Source: Citrobacter freundii
Lineage (GTDB): Bacteria > Pseudomonadota > Gammaproteobacteria > Enterobacterales > Enterobacteriaceae
Assembly: GCF_011077955.1 (NCBI RefSeq)
Contig: NZ_JAALBX010000004.1
Span: forward strand, 280,374-344,373
Reading direction: 5' to 3'
Length of the DNA stretch: 64,000 nt
Positions 1-9,965 of this stretch are shown piece by piece; position 1 is the first letter of the stretch, and every line of letters begins with the position of its first letter. Below the pieces are notes generated by a model. That model was not told the origin of the DNA. It searched no databases and saw only the letters and a program-made list of their open reading frames with translations. The translations under genes were made by a program, and so were the position numbers.

Positions 1-861
1 GCGGCCTTTATCTTCAAAACCGCCGCGAAAACCCGAGGCACGGAAGAAATCCAGGAAACGCGGCACAATACCGCCTGCGATATACACACCGCCAAAGGTC
101 GCCATATTAAGCGCCAGGTTGCCGCCAAAACGCCCCATGATGACGCAAAACAGCGAAAGCGCTCTGCGGCAATCAATGCAGGAATCATCCAGCGCCCGTT
201 CAGTTACGTCTTTCGGCTGAAGATTTTCCGGCAAGCGACCATCAGATTTCACAATTGCGCGATACAGGTTTACCAGACCCGGACCGGAAAGCACACGCTC
301 GGCTGAAACGTGGCCAATTTCCGCGCGCAGCACTTCAAGGATAATGCCCTCTTCTTCACTGTTAGGCGCAAAATCCACGTGGCCGCCTTCGCCCGGCAAG
401 CTTATCCAGCGTTTGTCGACGTGCACCAAATGCGCCACGCCAAGTCCGGTACCTGCGCCATATACCGCGATGGGTTTACCTTCCACCGCCTCGCCGCCGC
501 CGAACTGAATCACGTGCTCTTTACTGAGCATCGGGATAGCCATGGAAACGGCAGTAAAATCATTAATGATTTCCAGATGCGCAAAGCCAAGATTGGTGCG
601 CATCTCTTCGGTCGAGAACGCCCAGGTATGGTTGGTCATCGCCACCCAGTCACCGGTGATGGGACACGCAATGGCAATACAACCTTCTGTGACCGTTGAG
701 GCATCGTGCTCGGTCAAGTAAACGCGAACCACCGCCTCAAGGCTTGGGTAATCCAGGCCGGAATAGGTTTTCGCGCGCTCAATCGCGCCGGTCTCAAGGT
801 TACAGAGCGCTAAGCGTGCGTTGGTGCCGCCTACATCTCCCACCAATGCATATTTGGTCAT
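1..861 (-). CDS. glk: Glucokinase, 3' part cut by window edge
   Basis: Cytoplasmic ATP-dependent kinase that makes glucose-6-phosphate from free (non-PTS) glucose. The ATG complement is at 859-861, and 287 codons are in the window against about 321 in E. coli, so roughly 34 C-terminal residues lie off the left edge. The N-terminal phosphate-binding motif [11 protein letters not shown] (residues 9-19) and the catalytic-Asp segment IINDFTA are visible, and the readable end, GFEDKGR, matches the conserved Glk tail region. It is divergent from yfeO. A Cra-like site at 982-995 lies upstream, consistent with the known Cra control of glk in E. coli. The identification is secure from near full-length similarity and gene order. 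Confidence 0.96.
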   Translation of the reverse strand, partial: MTKYALVGDVGGTNARLALCNLETGAIERAKTYSGLDYPSLEAVVRVYLTEHDASTVTEGCIAIACPITGDWVAMTNHTWAFSTEEMRTNLGFAHLEIINDFTAVSMAIPMLSKEHVIQFGGGEAVEGKPIAVYGAGTGLGVAHLVHVDKRWISLPGEGGHVDFAPNSEEEGIILEVLRAEIGHVSAERVLSGPGLVNLYRAIVKSDGRLPENLQPKDVTERALDDSCIDCRRALSLFCVIMGRFGGNLALNMATFGGVYIAGGIVPRFLDFFRASGFRGGFEDKGR

Positions 862-981
862 TATTTAACAGCTCCGCAAAAGTCAAATTAAGTCTTCGGC
901 ACACTCTAAAGAGAAGGCACTATCACCACAACGCACTTTATGCTGATCGCCTATGATTGTTGAGGCGTGTCACAGATTACA

Positions 982-995
982 TTTACCGTTTCAGC
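982..995 (-). promoter_or_regulatory. Putative Cra (FruR) operator upstream of glk
   Basis: On the minus strand the sequence reads GCTGAAACGGTAAA, close to the Cra consensus (GCTGAATCGTTTCA-like, with a strongly conserved TGAA half). It is about 120 bp upstream of the glk start, in the divergent glk-yfeO intergenic region. Cra repression of glk is established in E. coli. Binding here is inferred from the match alone. Confidence 0.5.
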
Positions 996-1065
996 ACCTT
1001 TGCAATCAGAACAGTAATCTGATGATCCGTAAAGCGCCAGCCTTTTCATTCATAAGGATTATCCG

Positions 1066-3992
<2,927 letters not shown>

Positions 3993-4091
3993 TTAAGGAA
4001 CGGCGATCCCTGTCCAGGCGGCGGCGTAAAAAGTACCTGGAACGTGAGATTTACAGGCTCATGCGGTGTAATGTGCAAATGCGCAAAATTT

Positions 4092-4107
4092 GTGTAAACG
4101 TATACAC
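4092..4107. promoter_or_regulatory. Near-perfect palindrome, candidate repressor operator
   Basis: GTGTAAACGTATACAC is a 16-bp palindrome with a CG centre and one mismatched pair. It lies between the divergent ipdC and aldo-keto reductase genes, 31 bp before the reductase ATG, and overlaps the spacer of a possible promoter whose -10 would be TAAAAT at 4110-4115. A CG-centred palindrome suits a LacI-family regulator, but the protein is unknown. Confidence 0.4.
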
Positions 4108-4138
4108 GCTAAAATTTCCTTTTGATGAGGCAAGACGC

Positions 4139-5128
4139 ATGGTTTATCAGGCAGATCCCGCACGCTATCAAACGATGGAATATCGTCGCTGTGGGCACAG
4201 CGGGTTAAAACTTCCCGCCATTTCACTGGGGTTATGGCATAACTTTGGCGATGCTACGCTTGTAGATAACAGCCGTCAGCTGCTGCGCCGCGCATTCGAT
4301 TTAGGCATCACGCATTTTGATCTCGCCAATAACTACGGCCCGCCGCCAGGCTCCGCAGAAGAAAATTTCGGTCGCATTTTTCAGCAGGACTTCCTGCCCT
4401 ATCGCGATGAGTTGATTATTTCCAGCAAAGCCGGTTACACCATGTGGGATGGCCCTTACGGTGACTGGGGTTCACGTAAATATCTGGTCGCAAGCCTCAA
4501 TCAGAGCCTTAAGCGAATGGGACTTGACTACGTGGATATTTTCTATCATCACCGACCAGACCCTGACACCCCGCTGCTGGAAACCATGCGCGCGCTGGAC
4601 CATATCGTGCGCCAGGGCAAAGCCCTGTACGTGGGGCTGTCTAACTACCCGGCGGCGCTTGCCCGTGAGGCTATCGATATCCTCAACGATTTGGGGACGC
4701 CTTGCCTTATTCACCAGCCGAAGTATTCGATGTTAGAGCGATGGGTGGAATCGGAACTGCTGGACGTTTTACAGGAGAAAGGCGTCGGCAGTATTGCCTT
4801 CTCGCCGCTTGCAGGCGGCCAATTAACCGACCGCTATCTGAACGGCATTCCGTCCGACTCGCGCGCCGCCAGCGGCAGTCGTTTCCTCAATCCGGATCAG
4901 TTAACAGAAGAGAAGTTAGAGAGGGTGCGTAAGCTTAATGAACTGGCGCAGCAACGTGGTCAGAAGCTGTCGCAGATGGCGCTTGCCTGGGTATTACGCG
5001 ACGATAAAGTGACCTCCGTTTTAATCGGCGCCAGTAAAACCAGTCAGATTGAAGACGCCGTTGGAATGCTTGAAAAACGGTTCTTTAGCGTAGAAGAGTG
5101 CGCAATGATTGACGCCATCCTCGCCTGA
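4139..5128 (+). CDS. Aldo-keto reductase, YghZ-like
   Basis: NAD(P)H-dependent oxidoreductase of the aldo-keto reductase family, AKR14/potassium-channel beta-like branch. The E. coli relative YghZ reduces methylglyoxal. The start at 4139 gives 329 aa and follows GAGGCAAG; an upstream in-frame ATG at 4061 is less likely because conservation begins at MVYQADPARY. The catalytic tetrad is visible: Asp and Tyr in FDLANNYGPPPGSAEENFG, Lys in IISSKAGY and His in IFYHHRPD. It lacks the last ~15 residues found in E. coli YghZ. It is divergent from ipdC, so it may reduce indole-acetaldehyde or a related aldehyde; that link is inference from position only. Confidence 0.88.
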   Translation: MVYQADPARYQTMEYRRCGHSGLKLPAISLGLWHNFGDATLVDNSRQLLRRAFDLGITHFDLANNYGPPPGSAEENFGRIFQQDFLPYRDELIISSKAGYTMWDGPYGDWGSRKYLVASLNQSLKRMGLDYVDIFYHHRPDPDTPLLETMRALDHIVRQGKALYVGLSNYPAALAREAIDILNDLGTPCLIHQPKYSMLERWVESELLDVLQEKGVGSIAFSPLAGGQLTDRYLNGIPSDSRAASGSRFLNPDQLTEEKLERVRKLNELAQQRGQKLSQMALAWVLRDDKVTSVLIGASKTSQIEDAVGMLEKRFFSVEECAMIDAILA

Positions 5129-5271
5129 GCACATCACGAGGGAAAACAGGGTTTTTAGCATTTAGTGCTATCCAAAATGATTTCGGAGTAGTGGCGAAGA
5201 TGCGGGGCTTTACCACCCCGTAATATTGCTGTAACAGGCCGGCCACGGCCCCGATCGTGAAGGAGAAAACT

Positions 5272-5607
5272 ATGTTCAGGTCACTGTTGCTTGCAGCCGT
5301 TCTGCTGGCGGGTTCGCCACTGATGGCAAATGCAGGTGAAATCACCCTGTTACCCTCAATAAAATTACAAATAGGCGATCGCGATAATTACGGTAACTAC
5401 TGGGACGGCGGTCGCTGGCGCGATCGGGATTACTGGCATAGTCATTATGAACGTCGCGGCGGCTACTGGCGCCCTCACGACAATGGCTATCATCGCGGCT
5501 GGTATAAAGAACGCAACGCTTATGAGCGCGGCTATCGTGAAGGCTGGAATGACCGGGATGACCGTCGCGGACGGGGTCGCGGGCATGGTAAACACCATCA
5601 CCATTAA
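5272..5607 (+). CDS. ypeC: YpeC, small exported Arg/Tyr/His-rich protein (DUF2502)
   Basis: Predicted periplasmic protein of 111 aa. The signal peptide is [21 protein letters not shown], with cleavage after ANA. The mature part starts [20 protein letters not shown] and is rich in Arg, Tyr, Trp and Gly, ending in GHGKHHHH. The ATG at 5272 is chosen over an in-frame GTG at 5257 because AAGGAG (5259-5264) is the ribosome site for the former and lies inside the latter. Function is unknown. The His tail could bind metal, and the gene is near mntH in E. coli, but nothing more can be concluded. Confidence 0.88.
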   Translation: MFRSLLLAAVLLAGSPLMANAGEITLLPSIKLQIGDRDNYGNYWDGGRWRDRDYWHSHYERRGGYWRPHDNGYHRGWYKERNAYERGYREGWNDRDDRRGRGRGHGKHHHH

Positions 5608-5640
5608 GTAACCCTCATTCTCGCCGTGAGAGTTGTTAAA

Positions 5641-5664
5641 AAGGAGCCTGCCGGCTCCTTTTTT
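5641..5664 (+). terminator. Rho-independent terminator of ypeC
   Basis: A perfect 8-bp stem AAGGAGCC/GGCTCCTT with loop TGCC is followed by a T run, 33 bp after the ypeC stop. Confidence 0.9.
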
Positions 5665-5677
5665 AATTGCCATTCTG

Positions 5678-5709
5678 TTTCGTCAACTTCACCTTCTCAT
5701 TTCGTCAAC
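5678..5709. promoter_or_regulatory. Direct repeats upstream of the PTS operon
   Basis: TTTCGTCAAC occurs twice, at 5678-5687 and 5700-5709, exactly 22 bp apart (about two helical turns), 129-160 bp before the EIICB start. In-phase direct repeats are typical of activator sites. The convergent regulator at 9958-11505 is the obvious candidate, but this is inferred from layout only. Confidence 0.4.
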
Positions 5710-5837
5710 ATCGTACTGTGATCGCTCGCGCAATTTCTTAAGGCCATATTTTGCGCCCTGGTTCAGACACGATTTGACCTTGAGCTCACCTCCCCTGAAC
5801 GTGTTTGATAATGGAATGTCTTATCGGGGATATTGTC

Positions 5838-7397
5838 ATGAACGCGAATTTTAAAAACGAAATACAGACGTTCGGCCGCTCGTTGTTATTACCCATTGCC
5901 GTATTAGCGCCGGTGGGGATGGTAATGGGTATCAGCAGTGCGCTTGGCCAAAATTACATGATTGAAAAATTGCCTTTTTTGGGGAATGCCGGTTTTAAAG
6001 CCCTGCTTTCCTCTCTTGGGCAAATCAGTAGCGTAGTGTTTCAAAATATCCCGCTGCTTTTCGCCATGGGTGTGGCGTATGGGATGTCGAAAAAAGAAAA
6101 AGGCATTGCGGTTTTTGCATCGGTTATCGCCTATTTAACGTTGCTGATTTCCATGCATGTTCATTTGAAATTAACCGGGCAACTGGCGAAAGACGATCTG
6201 GCGTTGGTAGGCCAGGGCATGGTGCTCGGGGTACAGACATTAAAAATTGAGGCGGTTGGCGGCATTATTGCCGGATTGCTTGCCGCCAAAGTCACCGACC
6301 GCTATTACCGTTTGCAATTGCCATTGGCATTTGCTTTCTTTAGCGGCAAAAAATCGGTGGCGATATTAGTTATCGCTTTCGCCATTCCCGTAGGCTTACT
6401 TATTCCTTTTATCTGGGATTTGTTTACCGCCGGCATGAAAAGTATTTCAACCATTCTAATGGCGCCCAATATCGGGGCGGGAATCTATATGACCCTTAAC
6501 CGGTTATTAATTCCCTTTGGCCTGCATCACGTTTTAAGCTCAACGGTTCGCTTCACCGAAGCGGGCGGCACCTATTTGATTGACGGGCAAACCTACGTAG
6601 GCATCCTTCCCGCCATTAATAAAATCCTCTTTGAGCTTGGCCCCAATCATCCGGCGTGGGATCAATACATGCCAACGCTCACAAGCTATCTTGCTTCTAC
6701 GCAAATGCTGACTACGCTGTTCCGGGTGCCGGCAATTGGCCTTGCGATGTACCATATGGCCTATTTTAAGAATAAAAAGTTTGCGAAAGGGATGATCCTG
6801 ACGGTGGTGTTAACTGCAGTCCTTGGGAATATTACCGAACCGCTGGAATTCTCTTTCCTGTTTATCGCACCGAAATTATTTATCGTTTATGCACTGCTTT
6901 GCGGGCTGATGGCCATTCCGTTGCAGATTCTGGATATTTCCGTCGGCTATATTCGCGGCACGATTTTCGACTTCGGTATTTTCGGCCTGATGTATGAACA
7001 TACGCGCTGGCTGAACCTTATTCTGTTAGGTGTTGCCAACTTTGTGGTGTTCTATTTCGTCTTCCGCTACGCCATTGGCAAATTCGATATTAAAACGCCG
7101 GGGCGTGAAGCTGAGATTGCTGACAGTACCCTACTCAACAATAAAGAGTATGACAAAGTGGCCGAACTGGTCATAGAAGGACTGGGCGGGAAAACCAACA
7201 TTAAGCGCGTGGAAAACTGCGTATCGCGACTGCGTATTGATTTAAACGATCAGAAAAAACTTGATATGACGATCCTGAAAGATGCCGGTTCCATGGGAAC
7301 GTTTATTCCTTCAAGCAACCATATTCATGTGGTATTCGGTCCTCACGTCGAGTTTGTCCGTAACGCCGTGGATGATGCCTTAGCCGGCCACAAATAA
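5838..7397 (+). CDS. PTS permease EIICB, glucose/glucoside superfamily
   Basis: Inner-membrane sugar phosphotransferase permease that would import and phosphorylate a sugar or amino-sugar. The start at 5838 (MNANFKNEIQ) follows GGGGA and gives 519 aa; an upstream in-frame ATG at 5805 adds 11 unsupported residues. The EIIC domain (about 1-420, ~10 membrane segments) shows NRLLIPFGLHH and NITEPLEFSFLF, both typical of the Glc superfamily. The C-terminal EIIB domain has the phosphorylated Cys at 461 in VENCVSRLRI. No EIIA domain is present, so IIA-Glc (crr, 30975-31478) may serve it. It is the first gene of an operon with the lyase (8 bp downstream) and amidohydrolase. The substrate is unknown. 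Confidence 0.9.
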   Translation: MNANFKNEIQTFGRSLLLPIAVLAPVGMVMGISSALGQNYMIEKLPFLGNAGFKALLSSLGQISSVVFQNIPLLFAMGVAYGMSKKEKGIAVFASVIAYLTLLISMHVHLKLTGQLAKDDLALVGQGMVLGVQTLKIEAVGGIIAGLLAAKVTDRYYRLQLPLAFAFFSGKKSVAILVIAFAIPVGLLIPFIWDLFTAGMKSISTILMAPNIGAGIYMTLNRLLIPFGLHHVLSSTVRFTEAGGTYLIDGQTYVGILPAINKILFELGPNHPAWDQYMPTLTSYLASTQMLTTLFRVPAIGLAMYHMAYFKNKKFAKGMILTVVLTAVLGNITEPLEFSFLFIAPKLFIVYALLCGLMAIPLQILDISVGYIRGTIFDFGIFGLMYEHTRWLNLILLGVANFVVFYFVFRYAIGKFDIKTPGREAEIADSTLLNNKEYDKVAELVIEGLGGKTNIKRVENCVSRLRIDLNDQKKLDMTILKDAGSMGTFIPSSNHIHVVFGPHVEFVRNAVDDALAGHK

Positions 7398-7405
7398 GAG
7401 GAAGC

Positions 7406-8764
7406 ATGATGCGAGCCCTGTACGATTCAAAAAGTAAAACCATTAACGATCGCGGTATGAAAGCGTTGTTTACGCAGGAAGCGCGTATTCAATCGTGGCT
7501 GGATGTTGAAGCGGCGCTGGCGCTGGCCCAGGCGCAAGCCGGGATGATCCCGCAGGCGGCAGCGCAAAATATCGCTGAAAACTGCACGCTTTCTCGCATC
7601 GATATGCAGGAGATGGATCGTCTGCTGCGCGAAATTGGTCACGGCTTCGTGCCGATGATTAAGGTGCTGGTGAAAGCCTGCAACCCGGAAAGCGGCAAAT
7701 ATGTGCATTACGGCGTGACGACGCAAAATATCCAGCAAACGGCGCAGTTGCACCTCGCCTGGCAGTGTCAGCAGATAATCAACGGCTTTGTGGATGATAC
7801 ACTGAGAAACCTGGCGCGTATGGCAGAGCAGCATAAATCCACCCTGATGGCCGGACGCACTCATGGCAAGCACGCGCTGCCCATCACGTGGGGCTATAAA
7901 GTCGCGGTGTGGATAGATGAGCTGCTCAGTAGCCGTGAACGCATGAAGCAGGCGGAAAGCCGCGTTTTTACCGTGATGATGGGCGGTGCGGTAGGCGCAT
8001 TTCACGCCACCGGCGAAACCGGACGCCAGGTTCAGGAGAGCGTTGCCAAACGGTTGGGTATGTATTCAATGCGGGTTCCGTCGCGCAGCGCCCAGGTCTA
8101 TCGCACTGAATTCATCAGCAACTTATGCCTGCTCGCCACTACGCTTCAAAAAATGGCTGAAGAAGTGTATCTCACCTCTGGCGAGGAGTATGGCGAAGTG
8201 TCGGAGGCCTTTAAAAAAGGCACCGTCGGCAGTAGTACGATGCCGCAAAAGGTAAATCCTAAGCTTGCGAAAGGCATTATCGCCAACGCGCAAAAACTCT
8301 ACTCGGTTCTGACCTCATCACTGTATGTCTGCCCGCGCCCCTTTGAGGCGGACAGCTCGGCATACTTCATCTTTGACGCTAATCTTCAGGAGAGCATGGA
8401 GTTGATGGCGGAAATCGTGATGCGTGCGGAAGAACTCAGCCGCACGTTGGTTATCAATCCGGCGCGTATGAAACAAAATGTCGGCATCACCCATGGCCTT
8501 ATCAATAGCGAAAAAATTATGATGGCGCTGGTTGAGCGACTCGGTAAAGACCCCGCTCATGAACTGGTCTACGAGATGGCAATGCGCAGCACCCATGAGG
8601 GCGTGGAGTATGGTCAGGTGCTTCGCGAACAACCAGTGATCCGCGCAAGTTTTAACGATGACGAAATCGATGCGCTGCTCGATCCGGCACGTTATACCGG
8701 ACTGTGCGCGCAAATAGCCCAGGAGATGGCGCAACGCGTAAGGAGCGAGATTGATGACAATTAA
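7406..8764 (+). CDS. Aspartase/fumarase-superfamily lyase (PurB/CMLE-like)
   Basis: Cytoplasmic enzyme of 452 aa in the superfamily holding adenylosuccinate lyase, argininosuccinate lyase, aspartase and 3-carboxymuconate cycloisomerase. Most members eliminate fumarate from an N-substituted aspartate or succinyl compound. Visible motifs are HYGVTTQNIQQT (101-112, the usual TS-D segment with Asp replaced by Asn), RTHGKHALP (151-159, active-site His) and the signature GSSTMPQKVNP (275-285, catalytic Ser). It is not purB itself: the best resemblance is to the general lyase fold and the context is a PTS operon. The start uses AGAGGAAG. It overlaps the next gene by 11 bp. The substrate is unknown. 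Confidence 0.85.
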   Translation: MMRALYDSKSKTINDRGMKALFTQEARIQSWLDVEAALALAQAQAGMIPQAAAQNIAENCTLSRIDMQEMDRLLREIGHGFVPMIKVLVKACNPESGKYVHYGVTTQNIQQTAQLHLAWQCQQIINGFVDDTLRNLARMAEQHKSTLMAGRTHGKHALPITWGYKVAVWIDELLSSRERMKQAESRVFTVMMGGAVGAFHATGETGRQVQESVAKRLGMYSMRVPSRSAQVYRTEFISNLCLLATTLQKMAEEVYLTSGEEYGEVSEAFKKGTVGSSTMPQKVNPKLAKGIIANAQKLYSVLTSSLYVCPRPFEADSSAYFIFDANLQESMELMAEIVMRAEELSRTLVINPARMKQNVGITHGLINSEKIMMALVERLGKDPAHELVYEMAMRSTHEGVEYGQVLREQPVIRASFNDDEIDALLDPARYTGLCAQIAQEMAQRVRSEIDDN

Positions 8765-9965
8765 AGCCTTACGCTCAACGCGTATCGTCACGCCGGATGG
8801 TTTACGCAGCGGCGTGGTCGTGGTGGAAAAAGGGAAAATCGTCGCCATTACCGAAGAGCATCACGGTGAGGTTATGGATTATGGCGAGCGGTATTTAATG
8901 CCCGGTTTTGTGGATATTCATGTCCACGGCTGGGGGCGCGGCTCCTTTGCATGGAAAGGCACGCGCGAATCGCTTGAAGCGATGAGCCGGGATCTGGTGA
9001 ATGCAGGCGTAACGGCCTATCTCGCCACCAGCGCTACCATGCCGCAGGATTTTCTTGAACGCTCGTTGCAGGCGGCGGCTGAATATATCAACACTGCGCC
9101 GCCGGGTGATGGCGCAGAAGCGGTGGGCATCCATATGGAAGGCCCGTACATCAATAAAAAATACCTGGGCATGCAGCGGGAAGACAGCCTGCAACCCCCT
9201 TCTGTTGAAGGTTTTAAGCATTATTCAGCGCTTGCGGGCGGACATATTCGCCTGATGACACTGGCGCCGGAACTGGATGGCGCACTCACGCTGATCCGAT
9301 ATCTGCGCAGCCTGGGGATAACCGCTTCCGCAGGCCATACCGACGCCACCTTCGATCAGATGACCGCCGCCATTGACGCCGGTCTCACCCATGTGACTCA
9401 CGCGTTTAGCGCCATGCGCGGTTTGCATCATCGCGAACCCGGCGTGGTAGGGGCGGTGATGTATTATCGCGATCTGTATGCCGAAGTGGCAAAACAGACC
9501 GGTATAACCTTACGCCCTGAAGTCTTCGATATCCTTTATCGTATTAAAGGCGACCGAAGGCTGGTGATGATGAGTGATTGCCTGGGATATGTGGATTTCC
9601 CGGAAGGGTACAAGTTCCATCATTACCTACGTGAGGAAACCTTTGAGATTTCCAGCGGCAAACTACAGATAACCGGTAAAGACGGTGACACGCGCTGCAT
9701 CGCGCCAAACGACTGGCATGACGTCTGTCAGCTTGAAATGAGCTTTCTGGACTCTATTAAAGCCGTGGTGAACCGGCTTGAAAATGGGCTGGTTTCCGCC
9801 GCGCAAATCGCCTGCCTCAATCCGGCGAAACTTGCCGGCGTCGCGTCCCGTAAAGGCAGCCTTGAGCCGGGTAAAGATGCCGATATTCTGGTGCTGGATG
9901 AGGCGCTCACGCTTAACGCCGTCTGGTGCCGTGGTGTTGAGCAACCGATTGAAAAGGCTAAATAA
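8754..9965 (+). CDS. NagA-like amidohydrolase
   Basis: Cytoplasmic metal-dependent hydrolase of 403 aa, related to N-acetylglucosamine-6-phosphate deacetylase. Metal and catalytic residues are in place: His56/His58 in DIHVHG, Glu129 in HMEGPYI, His195 in SAGHTDA, His216 in THAFSAM and Asp275 in MMSDCL. The canonical ADGLHV segment, whose His contacts substrate in NagA, is replaced by KQTGITL (near 247-253), so the true substrate probably differs from GlcNAc-6-P. The ATG at 8754 behind AAGGAG is preferred over an in-frame TTG at 8751. It overlaps the lyase gene and is translationally coupled. It converges on the regulator with an 8-bp overlap. Confidence 0.85.
   Translation: MTIKALRSTRIVTPDGLRSGVVVVEKGKIVAITEEHHGEVMDYGERYLMPGFVDIHVHGWGRGSFAWKGTRESLEAMSRDLVNAGVTAYLATSATMPQDFLERSLQAAAEYINTAPPGDGAEAVGIHMEGPYINKKYLGMQREDSLQPPSVEGFKHYSALAGGHIRLMTLAPELDGALTLIRYLRSLGITASAGHTDATFDQMTAAIDAGLTHVTHAFSAMRGLHHREPGVVGAVMYYRDLYAEVAKQTGITLRPEVFDILYRIKGDRRLVMMSDCLGYVDFPEGYKFHHYLREETFEISSGKLQITGKDGDTRCIAPNDWHDVCQLEMSFLDSIKAVVNRLENGLVSAAQIACLNPAKLAGVASRKGSLEPGKDADILVLDEALTLNAVWCRGVEQPIEKAK

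Noticed and set aside
4061..4138. Longer aldo-keto reductase starting at 4061
   Set aside because: The extra 26 residues overlap the operator/promoter region and are not part of the family N terminus. The ATG at 4139 has the ribosome site.
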